From Polaromonas sp. JS666 (GTDB lineage Bacteria; Pseudomonadota; Gammaproteobacteria; Burkholderiales; Burkholderiaceae_C): a DNA stretch of 64,000 bases. Location: assembly GCF_000013865.1 (NCBI RefSeq), contig NC_007948.1, positions 4,092,001 through 4,156,000 on the forward strand. The letters run 5' to 3'. The notes beneath the pieces were generated by a model, which was not told the origin of the DNA, ran no database searches, and was given only the letters and a program-made list of their open reading frames with translations. Of the stretch, positions 34,946 to 42,893 are shown one piece after another; the first letter of the stretch is position 1, and every line of letters starts with the position of its first letter. The position numbers and the translations under genes are program-made.

Positions 34946-35605
34946 TCACGTTGCTTGCTCGACAGGCAGGCCACGGGCGCGCCACTCGGCCACACCGTCG
35001 GTCAGGTGGAAGGCGCGGTAGCCTTTTTTGCGCAGCAGCTCGACCGCATCCTTGGCCATCAGGCAGAAAGGGCCGCGGCAGTATGCGACGATGGGCACAT
35101 CTTTCGGGAGCTCATTCAGCCGCTTCTTGAGTTCGTCCACCGGCAAGGACCTGGCGCGCGGCAAGTGTGCGCTGGTGAATTCCACCGCTGGCCGTACGTC
35201 CAGGACGAGGACCTCACCGGCCTTGGCTTTCTTCATGATGTCAGCTCGGTCCACGCCCTCCAGTTCATCGCCGTGCTCGACGATGGACGCCAACGCAACC
35301 TGCAGCTCGACCAAACGCTCCTCGGCCTCGGAGCGCAGGTTCACCCAGAGGTCGGCCACGCTGGTGCTGGCCAGGCGATACAGGACGTACTTGCCTTCCT
35401 TGCGCGTCTCTACGAGTCGCGCCAGACGCAACTCCCTTAAATGGGCGCTGGCGAGCTTGACGCTGATTTCAGCCTGCGTCGCGAGCATTTCGACAGCCTT
35501 CTCGCCCTGGCAGAGCAACTCGATAAGCTCCAGACGCTTGGGGCTGGCAACGGCCTTTCCTATGCGCGCGACTTGCTCGTAAAGATGGTCTTTGATTTGT
35601 CTCAT
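34946..35605 (-). CDS. ArsR-family regulator fused to a rhodanese domain
   Basis: A 219-residue fusion. The N-terminal ArsR winged helix (about residues 10-95; SVKLASAHLRELRLARLV recognition region) is followed by a rhodanese domain (about 110-215). The rhodanese has an active-site loop YCRGPFC with the catalytic Cys. The likely role is to sense reactive sulfur through the rhodanese part and derepress the operon, by analogy with BigR/SqrR-type sulfide regulators; the fusion itself is known from several Proteobacteria. It is the first gene of the operon, with an inverted repeat just upstream. Confidence 0.92.
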   Translation of the reverse strand: MRQIKDHLYEQVARIGKAVASPKRLELIELLCQGEKAVEMLATQAEISVKLASAHLRELRLARLVETRKEGKYVLYRLASTSVADLWVNLRSEAEERLVELQVALASIVEHGDELEGVDRADIMKKAKAGEVLVLDVRPAVEFTSAHLPRARSLPVDELKKRLNELPKDVPIVAYCRGPFCLMAKDAVELLRKKGYRAFHLTDGVAEWRARGLPVEQAT

Positions 35606-35613
35606 ACAAACAC

Positions 35614-35629
35614 TCTAACGTTTATTAGA
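35614..35629. promoter_or_regulatory. Candidate operator of the ArsR-rhodanese operon
   Basis: TCTAACGTTTATTAGA is an inverted repeat (TCTAA-N6-TTAGA) starting 9 bp before the ArsR-rhodanese start, inside an AT-rich stretch suited to a promoter. ArsR proteins usually bind such sites over their own promoter. Unproven. Confidence 0.5.
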
Positions 35630-35830
35630 ATATAAATCAACATCGAGCGCTGCTTTTGAGCTTGCGTGGCCGAGCAGCAATTGCGCGGCCCTTGAGCTCC
35701 AGATTCGTCTGTAAATCACCGACGCCTTGGTTCTCCCTTTTCTCCCTTTGAAGTGGAGCCAAGGTACTCTAAAGGCGGGGTCTTCTGGATCATGATCGAC
35801 TTCAAATTTGGATGATGATGCCCAACATTC
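35615..35830 (-). pseudogene. Tyrosine-integrase C-terminal remnant
   Basis: An open frame without a start reads RTKASVIYRR and then RAAQLLLGH (bases 35734-35660). This matches the C-terminal block of a known integrase family (RTKATLIYRR...RAVQLLLGH) at roughly two thirds of positions. That block carries the active-site RxxH-like elements of tyrosine recombinases. The rest of the enzyme is gone and the frame ends seven residues into unrelated sequence, inside the ArsR promoter region. The interval 35831-36060 shows no gene. Confidence 0.6.
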
Positions 35831-36060
35831 GCGTTAACCAGCTGGCGCAGCTTCTTGCACCTGTCCGGGTTGCGCGTGTGGCCGGATGGTCAACCCAAGA
35901 CGCCAGCGCCCCACGGGTTATCGATCACGAATAGAGCCCGTTGCGGCGCGACGCCAGTGGACTGAACTCGTACGGTACTGCAATTCTGCCCTCGGTGCGC
36001 GCACGACGAAAGTTGTAACGCAACACAGGTTTCAAAGCCCGGCATGACAATGATCTTCGG

Positions 36061-36220
36061 GCTAGCCCCAATATCGTTCAGTTAAGTTATTCACCCTGGA
36101 TCGGAATGACCAAAACCTTGACTTGTCATTGCGGGCCTGACCCGCAATCCATGGATCCCGGATCAAGTCCGGGATGACAAACCAGGGGCAAGGGCTTAAC
36201 TGCACCGTATTGGAGCTAGC
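36061..36220. repeat. 160-bp element with 26-bp terminal inverted repeats
   Basis: Left end GCTAGCCCCAATATCGTTCA... (36061-36086) and right end ...GTATTGGAGCTAGC (36195-36220) are inverted repeats matching at 22 of 26 positions. The interior has a GATCCCGGATCAAGTCCGGG palindrome. There is no coding capacity, so it would be a MITE-like element. A left-truncated copy lies at 23547-23676. The right-end CTAG supplies the stop codon of the HD-domain gene. Confidence 0.8.
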
Positions 36221-36839
36221 CCGCATTCCCGGAATTGGCACGAGAGAGATTCTCACGGGCTCGCTGCTCCAGGGTCAAGTGGAAGTGGTCTGTGCTGTAG
36301 ATGCGCCGTCTGTCCAGGAATGACTTCAAGATCGCACGACGCTTGCGCCTGAATATCCAGCCCGGAACGAAGGAGTATTCGTCCCGAATCTGCCGCTCAT
36401 ACTCTTTGAATCGCTCGTCTGGCGCTCCGAGAATGGACAGATCCACATCGACAAGCAGTTGCTGGTCACCATAGGTTGGAACCTCTGTGTGCCGTGTGGC
36501 CATGACAAGATCGTGCACGCGATTGACTGCGTCCGGTGGCACCGATGCCGCCTCAAGTTCCCGCATGGACCAGTCAGCACTTTGCGCTTCGTTGTCGCCA
36601 CGCTTGACGTCGTAAATGGCATCATGGAACCACAGCGCAAGTTCAACTTCCGCAGGTCTTTGCGCAAGCGGACGAACTGCTTCGAACGTCTGCAGGCACT
36701 CGGTGAGATGCTGGAGCGTGTGGTACTTGCGATGCGACTCGGAATAGGCGGCAGCAAGCGCCTCGAACAACGATGCGCCGCCGGACTGGGCGCCAATGTC
36801 GCGCCAGGCGCGCTCAAATGATGGTTGCAGCGAATGCAT
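36216..36839 (-). CDS. HD-domain predicted metal-dependent phosphohydrolase
   Basis: A 207-residue protein with the HD-superfamily signature: YHTLQHL supplies an early His, and LWFHDAIYDV gives the central HD pair. MATRHTEVP and LVDVDLSILG provide further metal ligands. It would hydrolyse a phosphomonoester or nucleotide; the substrate is unknown. The stop TAG lies within the right terminal repeat of the 160-bp element, so the last residues may be newly acquired by insertion. Confidence 0.88.
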   Translation of the reverse strand: MHSLQPSFERAWRDIGAQSGGASLFEALAAAYSESHRKYHTLQHLTECLQTFEAVRPLAQRPAEVELALWFHDAIYDVKRGDNEAQSADWSMRELEAASVPPDAVNRVHDLVMATRHTEVPTYGDQQLLVDVDLSILGAPDERFKEYERQIRDEYSFVPGWIFRRKRRAILKSFLDRRRIYSTDHFHLTLEQRARENLSRANSGNAG

Positions 36840-36914
36840 TTGGTGCGGCCTGATGCCGAAATTGAGCAGACGCCGAACGCGGTCGGCACGCGAATGACCA
36901 GTTAAACCCGTTAT

Positions 36915-37397
36915 TCATGAAAGCCGTTGCCCTCCACTTGAAAAGTCTCTGGCAAGGAGCTCCTGATCCGTGAGGCTGCGGCCTTGCCACACGACCGCCT
37001 CAGACGCGCCTGCTCCGAGCGCCATTTCATGAAACGCGCGAATTTCAACTTGCGTGAAGCCACCCGCCGGGTCACCCTGCGGATGCAACACCACCCTTGG
37101 AGCCGGAGCGAATATTGAGTTCGTCCGAAGCCGCCGCAAAAAGGCCTTGAGCAATTGTTCACCGACTGTGAAATCCGACACCAGCGAGCGGGGATGCGCA
37201 AAAGGGTTGACCACCTCCACCGACAAAGACTGCCGGCTGCGTGCTTCCGCACCAACGCCAACTATCTTGGGCCTGGCACCTTGCGCAATGGCAACCTCGG
37301 GCAATTCCGAAATCGTTTCTCCAGTCTTCGCATTCCTGACAGTCAGGCGTTCCGGTGAGACCTGGATATAGATGGTGGGTTTAAAGGTCGAGAGCAT
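36915..37397 (-). CDS. Short MreB-like (actin-fold) protein
   Basis: A 160-residue protein resembling one part of MreB. It has the N-terminal strand region (PTIYIQVSPERLTVRN), the VGAEA segment, then DFTVGEQLLKAFL and TQVEIRAFHEMALGAGASEAVVWQG, which align with MreB motifs DFTVTEKML and ERRAIRESALGAGA. The phosphate-binding and C-terminal subdomains of true MreB (about 347 residues) are absent, so it cannot be a complete cytoskeletal ATPase. I recall similarly short proteins in related genomes, so it may be a stable family rather than a fragment. ATG 37397 is preferred over a GTG at 37412. Confidence 0.75.
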   Translation of the reverse strand: MLSTFKPTIYIQVSPERLTVRNAKTGETISELPEVAIAQGARPKIVGVGAEARSRQSLSVEVVNPFAHPRSLVSDFTVGEQLLKAFLRRLRTNSIFAPAPRVVLHPQGDPAGGFTQVEIRAFHEMALGAGASEAVVWQGRSLTDQELLARDFSSGGQRLS

Positions 37398-37400
37398 GGT

Positions 37401-37655
37401 GGGCACGGGCACACATGCCGGCTCGCCACTAAGCCCAAGTCGAACGAGACCTACTGGTTACCGAAAATAGAGAAGAACCGAGCGCGCGATGCGCACAACC
37501 TCGAAGCGCTTGCCCAGCTAGGCTGGACCGTTCTCGAGCTCTGGGAATGTGAGATTAGCAAGCGGGATGGCCTCGAAGAAAAAATCGTGGCTTTCATGCA
37601 TGGCGCAACTACCGGCAACGATCCCAATGAAGGACTTTCGAAGCCGGTCGGCTAA
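37401..37655 (+). pseudogene. Remnant of a Vsr (very short patch repair) endonuclease
   Basis: The frame reads CRLATKPKSNETYWLPKI, then KNRARDAHNLEALAQLGW and LELWECE. This matches the C-terminal half of Vsr enzymes (SNxEYWxxKIxRNxxRDxxxxxxLxxxGWxVLxxWECE). The N-terminal half with the catalytic Asp and the GRPDFVF region is missing, and the frame abuts the start of the MreB-like gene. Vsr nicks T:G mismatches at sites methylated by a cytosine methyltransferase, so a cytosine-methylating R-M system probably once stood here. Confidence 0.7.
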
Positions 37656-37684
37656 CTTGAAACCAGGCGCTCCGACTTGACATA

Positions 37685-37963
37685 TCAGCCTAGCCTCAAC
37701 GGATTTGCTCCGCGCTTGCATTGCCGCCAAGACAAAAGCAGATGCTCACGATTTGCTTCGATCCATATAGCCATAGCTGCATCTAGTCCCTGGGGGCGCT
37801 GGAAGTTGTCTGTAAGCACCTCGAATACATCCACTCTGTACTTTGCATTTAGCTTCGAGTTGATGATCGTGTGTACATGTACATGCGCGTAGCCATGATC
37901 AAACGGATACCCGCAAAGAAGGAATTCACCAGCTTTGACTCGCTGGCATCGCCTGCCCGCTTG
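37685..37963 (-). pseudogene. DUF4160-like remnant or frameshifted gene
   Basis: An open frame with no proper start encodes AHVHVH, a central RVDVFEVL strand and a C-terminal AIWIEANREHLLLSW. This is the layout of DUF4160 proteins (HxPHxHV ... W/IxxHRxELLxxW). An ATG at 37974-37976 is in another frame that reads FFAGIRLIMATRMYMY, which itself looks like the DUF4160 N-terminus, so one frameshift probably separates the halves. DUF4160 proteins often occur in two-gene toxin-antitoxin-like units. It follows an XRE regulator gene on the same strand. Confidence 0.4.
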
Positions 37964-38033
37964 CTAATTTTTGTCATTATTCAGCCTTCATCATCAATTC
38001 TCGTACGACCACACCGCTGGACCTCCCAAGCCC

Positions 38034-38324
38034 TTATGACTCCAGTTCCAGCTGCTCCTGTTTGTCGCCTCCAAAGCGGCCACGCCTGCCTCTGCCGCGC
38101 GGCTTCTTTCGATTCGCACTAACTCGCCCAATGGCGGGTTGAAAAGCGATTCCCCGGACATTCATTTCTGCGAGCAGCACGGCAATGACGGCCAGATGTC
38201 GAGGCACCTCACCGCCGCTGGCGTAGTTCGACACCGAGTTCGGGTTCATGCCGATCAGGTCGGCAAAGGCCCTGACACTCAGCCCAGCTTTGCCTAATTC
38301 AGCGAGAAATTCGTCATAGGTCAT
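38034..38324 (-). CDS. XRE-family helix-turn-helix regulator
   Basis: A 96-residue protein. Residues 1-65 form a Cro/CI-type HTH (LSVRAFADLIGMNPNSVSNYASGGEVPRHLA), followed by a very basic tail (KKPRGRGRRGRFGGDK). It probably controls itself and the adjacent decayed DUF4160-like gene. An inverted repeat, ACACATAAAATTGTGT, lies 47 bp upstream. ATG 38324 (MTYDEFLAEL) is chosen; the long upstream frame is not family-like. It stands in the same degenerating region as the Vsr remnant, and may be the controller of a lost R-M or TA unit. Confidence 0.82.
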   Translation of the reverse strand: MTYDEFLAELGKAGLSVRAFADLIGMNPNSVSNYASGGEVPRHLAVIAVLLAEMNVRGIAFQPAIGRVSANRKKPRGRGRRGRFGGDKQEQLELES

Positions 38325-38908
38325 CGTTTTAGACCAGTACAAGCCAATCGCACAGGATTTTATGATGGAAACACATAAAATTGTGTGATTGTTGTTGTTT
38401 TTCACCAAGGACGCAAGGTGTCCTGGGTAGCAGCGCTCCCGCTCGCATGAATGATTTCGATACGCCTTTGTGATACAGCCGGCGCTACCGCTCAACTTGG
38501 AGCACGCGCACGATGTCTCGGCCGAGATTAAGTCGGCCCGGCCAGCTTGGCCGCAATTGCGCCTCGCTCTGCCGACGCAGTGCTCTGGCACACACAGCCG
38601 CCAGTTTCATGGATCATCATCCGCGCCCATCTCTCCGGACAGCGATGTACTGGCGCACCGCTTATGGTCGAAGGCTACCGTAAATGACTATTGATACTTA
38701 GTCCTCTATCGCTAACTATCGATACGTACATATTGGCACTACTCCTGCTGCAGCAGCGAATCGCTCTTTTTTTGTAGCATGCCATGCTCATAAATACTGG
38801 CCTCAACGCCAATTCATTCTGATAAGCGCGCCAACCAGACACCACTGGCAGGAAAGGCGCGAACTCCCCGCCCTCACCCGCCAGCCGCACGCTCACCGAA
38901 TCAGCAAC
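38325..38908. other. Gene-free, AT-richer stretch
   Basis: These 584 bases contain the inverted repeat ACACATAAAATTGTGT at 38372-38387, a plausible XRE operator. No coding region with domain or ribosome-site support was found; the plus frame 38470-38694 and the minus frame near 38675-38896 have no recognisable motif. The sequence is less GC-rich than the flanking operons and fits a decayed island. Confidence 0.5.
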
Positions 38909-39976
38909 TCAACGCTCAACCGTCTTGTTCCACCGCGCATTCCACGCCGGGCGGTTTTCGTTGATGGCGTCCCAGTCGACCGTGACTGCCGTCTTCATGT
39001 AGTCGTTCATCTGCTTGACCAGCGCGGCGGCGGTGCCTGAGGCCTTGGTTTTGGGGTTGGACGGAATCTGGTCGCCGTGCTCAAGTGCGGCGGCTTGCGC
39101 TTCGGGTGACAGCAGGTACTGGGCCAGCTTGTGGGCCAGTGCGGGCTCGCTGTTCTTGGCGATCACGCACTCGCCCACGGTGAGCACGGCGGAGCCTTCC
39201 TTGGGCTGTACGTACTCGACCGGCAGGCCCTTGTCTTTGAGCACACCGACGGCGGTGGGCGTCAGCGGGAACATGGCGGCCTCGCCGGTTTGCACCATCT
39301 CGGCGAGCTTGGCCGAGCTGGGGATGTACTCGAGCACATTGGGGCCAATGGTGGTGGGCCAGGCCTTGAAGCCGGGCTCGACGTTCTTGTCGGTGCCGCC
39401 CTGGATGCGGTTAAACAGCAGGAAGCCGTGCAGGCCGAAGGTGGAAGACGACAGCGACTGGAACACGACCTTGCCCTTGAACTTGGGGTCGGCCAGGTCC
39501 ATCCAGGAGGTGGGCGGAGCCCAACCTTTTTCGGTGAACATCTTCTTGTTGTAGGCCAGACCTGTCATGCCGACGTTGACGCCGGCGGCCATGTCGCCCT
39601 TGAAGCGGGCCGTGGGGAAGAGGTCATTGAGCGCCGGGCTGGGCTGCATCTTCTCGCACAGGCCCATGCCGATGGCGCGGTACATGATGCCGTCGTCGAG
39701 GAACATCACGTGCATTTGCGGGTTGTCTTTATTGGCTTGCGCCTTGGCCAGGATGTCTGACGAGGTGCCGGGCACCACCACGACCTTGACGTTGTTGGCT
39801 TTCTCGAAAGCGCCGAACACATGGCCGGTGTAGGTTTTCTCCATCGTGCCGCCGTTCATGCCGATGTACAGCGTTTTGGTTTGCGCCATGGCCAGGCCGG
39901 CAGACAGGCTGGCGGCCGCAACGGCCAGGGACACCGCGGTGGCGCGGGCGGACGGGAAACGTGAGGGCAGCTTCAT
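38909..39976 (-). CDS. ABC transporter substrate-binding protein, polyamine-type (SBP family 1)
   Basis: A 355-residue periplasmic protein with a Sec signal peptide (about residues 1-31, cleavage near AMAQ). The family-1 solute-binding fold is visible: NNVKVVVVPGTSSDILAKAQ near the start, then GMTGLAYNKKMF and the domain-closing region WMDLADPKFKGKVVF as in PotD-like proteins. CCAGGAGAACCCC gives a strong ribosome site. It is the last gene of a seven-gene minus-strand operon whose permeases and ATPase are PotABC-like. The substrate may be a polyamine, opine or amino-acid derivative. Confidence 0.92.
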   Translation of the reverse strand: MKLPSRFPSARATAVSLAVAAASLSAGLAMAQTKTLYIGMNGGTMEKTYTGHVFGAFEKANNVKVVVVPGTSSDILAKAQANKDNPQMHVMFLDDGIMYRAIGMGLCEKMQPSPALNDLFPTARFKGDMAAGVNVGMTGLAYNKKMFTEKGWAPPTSWMDLADPKFKGKVVFQSLSSSTFGLHGFLLFNRIQGGTDKNVEPGFKAWPTTIGPNVLEYIPSSAKLAEMVQTGEAAMFPLTPTAVGVLKDKGLPVEYVQPKEGSAVLTVGECVIAKNSEPALAHKLAQYLLSPEAQAAALEHGDQIPSNPKTKASGTAAALVKQMNDYMKTAVTVDWDAINENRPAWNARWNKTVER

Positions 39977-40012
39977 GGGGTTCTCCTGGAAACAAGGTTA
40001 AACATCGAGGGG

Positions 40013-41170
40013 TTAGACAACGGCGGAAGGAACAGGCCCGGTGGTTGCCACACGCGGGCTTTCGGAAAAACGCGAAACAGAAAATGCATCAATCGGTGTG
40101 GCGGTCTGGCCGTCACGCACCAGGTCGGCCAGCACGGCGCCGACTGCGGGGCCCAGCTGAAAACCGCCGCCGGCAAAACCGAATGCATGAATCAGGCCGG
40201 GTGTGGTGGCGCTGGGGCCCAGCACCGGCTGGCGGTCGGGCAAGTAGCCTTCGGTGCCACTCCAGGTGCGGATGATGTGCGCGTTGCGCAGGGCCGGCAG
40301 CAAGTCAATGGTCTGCTGCATCAGGGAGGCAATGCCGCTGCGTTGGGCGCGGGCGCGCTGCTCGTCCAGCGCATAGCCCCGGCCGCCGCCAATGACGCAA
40401 TTGCCGCGCGCCACCTGCCGCGCATAGACGCCGCCGCCTTCCACGCCCAGGCTGAAGTTGAGGAACACCGGCAGGGGTTCGGTCACCGCCATCTCGGGGT
40501 GGCCCGATTCCATGGGCACCGCATCGCCAAACTGCGCCGCGATGGTGCCGGCCCAAGCGCCCGCGCAGTTCAGCAAATGCCTGGCGCGCACTTCCAGCGC
40601 ATGGCCCGAGCGCAGCACAAACGCCGTGCCGTCGTGTGCCGCTTCGTCGATGCATGTCTGCTCGCGCACATCCGCGCCCAGCCGCCGCGCGGCCAGCGCA
40701 AAGGCCGGCGACACCAGGCGCGGGTTGGCCTGCCCGTCGTCCGGGCACAGCGACGCGCCCACAGCCGCCCGGCCCAGCCAGGGGCAGCGCTCGCGCAGGG
40801 CCCGCGCCGACAGGATTTGCAGGTCCATGCCGAAGCCCTGCGTGCGCTCGCGGTAACTTTCCAGCGCAGCCAAATCAGCTTCGCTGCGTGCAATCTTGAG
40901 GTGGCCGGAGCGCAGATATTCGCCGTCGATGCCGATGAGTTGCGGCAACTGCGCCCACAAGCCCTGCGCGCGTTGCGACAGCGGCAACTGGCTGGGCGGC
41001 CGCCCCTGGCGCCGCACGCCGCCATAGTTCACGCCGCTGGAGCGGGAGCCGCAGAGGTCGCGCTCCAGCAGGACCACCGACAGGCCCGTGCGGCGCAGGA
41101 ACAGCGCGGCCGACGAGCCCATGATGCCGCCGCCAATGATGGCGACGTCGGCAGAGATGCGTTCCATCAT
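40013..41170 (-). CDS. FAD-dependent amino-acid/opine oxidase subunit (DAO family)
   Basis: A 385-residue flavoprotein of the DAO/glycine oxidase family. The ADP-binding motif IIGGGIMGSSAALFL is at residues 11-25 and LLERD follows. The C-terminal FAD-contacting region has TWSGTEGYLPDRQPVLGPS and HAFGFAGGGFQLGPAVG. It resembles the beta subunit of opine or D-hydroxyproline-type dehydrogenases. Its ATG overlaps the upstream gene's stop (ATGATGA), so subunits are made together. Likely substrate: the N-substituted or D-amino acid imported by the adjacent transporter. Confidence 0.9.
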   Translation of the reverse strand: MMERISADVAIIGGGIMGSSAALFLRRTGLSVVLLERDLCGSRSSGVNYGGVRRQGRPPSQLPLSQRAQGLWAQLPQLIGIDGEYLRSGHLKIARSEADLAALESYRERTQGFGMDLQILSARALRERCPWLGRAAVGASLCPDDGQANPRLVSPAFALAARRLGADVREQTCIDEAAHDGTAFVLRSGHALEVRARHLLNCAGAWAGTIAAQFGDAVPMESGHPEMAVTEPLPVFLNFSLGVEGGGVYARQVARGNCVIGGGRGYALDEQRARAQRSGIASLMQQTIDLLPALRNAHIIRTWSGTEGYLPDRQPVLGPSATTPGLIHAFGFAGGGFQLGPAVGAVLADLVRDGQTATPIDAFSVSRFSESPRVATTGPVPSAVV

Positions 41171-42558
41171 GCGGCCTCTCCGTTCGCCCGGGCCATGGCC
41201 GCGAACGGCAGCGGCTTGATGGGCGCCTGGCCGCGCAGCCGGCCCACCGCATCGGGTGCGGCGGCGCAAGCCTGCGCCAGGATTTCCGCCGCCGCCACGC
41301 CGCAGGTGCGGCCCTGGCAGCGGCCCATGCCCACGCGCGTCAGCGCCTTGAGGCGGTTCATCTCGCGCGCGCCGGTGTTCTGCACGCATTGGCGCAATTC
41401 GCCCGCGGTGATTTCTTCGCAGCGGCAAATCACCAGCTCGTCAGGTGCGCTGGCGGCCCAGTCCTGCGGGAAGGGAAAGGCTCGCTCCAGCCCGACGCGA
41501 AAGGCCGCCGTGCGCGCCAGCTTCGCTTCCAGCTCAGAGGCGCGTGCGGCGTCCACAGCATCCACGGCCTTGCCAGCATCGGCCAGCAATGCCAGCGCCG
41601 CACGCTCGCCCGCCCACTCGGCCGCGTCAGCGCCCATGATGCCGGCCCCATCGCCCGCCAGGTACACGCCCGGCACGCTGGAGCGCCCCGCTCCGTCGCG
41701 TTCGGGCAATGCGGCGCGCTGCAGGGCGTTGTAGCTGAAACGGCAGCCCAGCAGGTCGGCCAGCTGGGTTTCGGAGCGCAAGGCATAGCCAAAGCCCACG
41801 GCATCACAGGCCAGCTCGTGCTCGGTGGCGCCAGCGCGCCAGCGCATGGCCGTGACTCGCGCGTCGCCCGTGGCGCGCACCAGCCGCACGCCCTGGTGCA
41901 CCGGCACGCCGTGCGCGCGCAACCAGCCCAGGTAATACACGCCCTTGGCAAACACAGCGGGCTGGCGCAGCATGGCCGGCGCCGCCAGCGCCTTGTCCTT
42001 GAAACTGGCGGTGTCCAGCACGGCAACCACCCTGGCGCCTGCCTTCGCATACTGGTAGGCCACCAGATACAGCAGGGGCCCGGTGCCGGCGATGACCACG
42101 CGCGAACCGATGGCGCAGCCCTGGTACTTCAGCGCCACCTGCGCGGCGCCCAGGGTGTAAACGCCGGGCAATGTCCAGCCCGGAAACGGCAGGACGCGGT
42201 CGGTTGCGCCGGTGGCCAAGATCAGCTGGCCATAGGGCAGCGTGCCCATGCGGCCGCGGCAAAGCAAATCAAGCCGGCCACCTTCGGCGCTCCAGACCAG
42301 CGTCTCGGGCCGGTAGTCGACGCGGTCCAGAATGTTGGCCATGGCGCTGTGCAGCGCCTCGGCACGGCCGGCTTCAAAACCGTACAGCGTGCGTTTGGAG
42401 CGGGTGAAGCCCGGTGGCGGCTGGCGGTAAATCTGCCCGCCCCAGCGCGGTGCTTCGTCAATGACCACCGGCCGCACGCCGTGCGCGACCAGCGTTTGCG
42501 CTGCACGCACGCCGGCCGGCCCGGCGCCCACAATGACGGGTTGCAGGGCTTTTGTCAT
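41167..42558 (-). CDS. NAD(P)/FAD oxidoreductase with BFD-like Fe-S domain (opine oxidase alpha-like)
   Basis: A 463-residue flavoprotein. The N-terminal FAD motif VGAGPAGVRAAQTL, a second dinucleotide site (VIAGTGPLLYLVAYQ) and a C-terminal BFD-like [2Fe-2S] domain with CRCEE and GRCQGRTC cysteines match the alpha subunits of opine, hydroxyproline and HcnB-type dehydrogenases. It would accept electrons from the DAO-family subunit. It overlaps both neighbours by ATGA-type junctions, which argues for a stable three-subunit complex. Confidence 0.9.
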   Translation of the reverse strand: MTKALQPVIVGAGPAGVRAAQTLVAHGVRPVVIDEAPRWGGQIYRQPPPGFTRSKRTLYGFEAGRAEALHSAMANILDRVDYRPETLVWSAEGGRLDLLCRGRMGTLPYGQLILATGATDRVLPFPGWTLPGVYTLGAAQVALKYQGCAIGSRVVIAGTGPLLYLVAYQYAKAGARVVAVLDTASFKDKALAAPAMLRQPAVFAKGVYYLGWLRAHGVPVHQGVRLVRATGDARVTAMRWRAGATEHELACDAVGFGYALRSETQLADLLGCRFSYNALQRAALPERDGAGRSSVPGVYLAGDGAGIMGADAAEWAGERAALALLADAGKAVDAVDAARASELEAKLARTAAFRVGLERAFPFPQDWAASAPDELVICRCEEITAGELRQCVQNTGAREMNRLKALTRVGMGRCQGRTCGVAAAEILAQACAAAPDAVGRLRGQAPIKPLPFAAMARANGEAA

Positions 42559-42893
42559 TCGTGCCCCTCCGCGCCGGTCACCAGGCGCATGCCCTCTTCA
42601 ATGAAGGTGCCGCAGGCGCGCAGGCGCTGGCCCGACTCGGTGGTGATCCAGCAGTCCTGGCAGGCGCCCATCATGCAAAAGCCGGCGCGTGGTTCGCCGC
42701 TGAACTCGCTGCGGCGCAGCTGCGCCGTGTGGGTGAGCACGGCGGTCAGCACGGTGTCGCCGGCCAGGGCGATCAGCGCCTGGCCGTTGAGCACAAAGCC
42801 CACCGGGGTACGGCCGGTTTCGGCCACGCGTTGAAGAAGCGCCACGGTGTTTCCTGGGGAACGGGGTGTTTTAGTTTCAGGGGCCAGGGTCAT
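42555..42893 (-). CDS. Small [2Fe-2S] ferredoxin-like subunit (HcnA-like)
   Basis: A 112-residue protein with a plant-ferredoxin-type cluster region CMMGACQDC and a further Cys in RACGTF, as in the HcnA/OoxA-gamma-type small subunits of multi-subunit amine oxidases. It would transfer electrons from the flavin subunits. Its start overlaps the permease stop by four bases and its stop overlaps the next start, so it is tightly coupled in the operon. Confidence 0.9.
   Translation of the reverse strand: MTLAPETKTPRSPGNTVALLQRVAETGRTPVGFVLNGQALIALAGDTVLTAVLTHTAQLRRSEFSGEPRAGFCMMGACQDCWITTESGQRLRACGTFIEEGMRLVTGAEGHE

Noticed and set aside
38470..38694. 74-residue plus frame in the decayed island
   Set aside because: No motif, no ribosome site, and it overlaps an equally open frame on the other strand.
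40187..42834. Two long plus-strand frames (515 and 481 residues)
   Set aside because: Both are antisense to the oxidase subunits, which overlap each other properly and have cofactor motifs.
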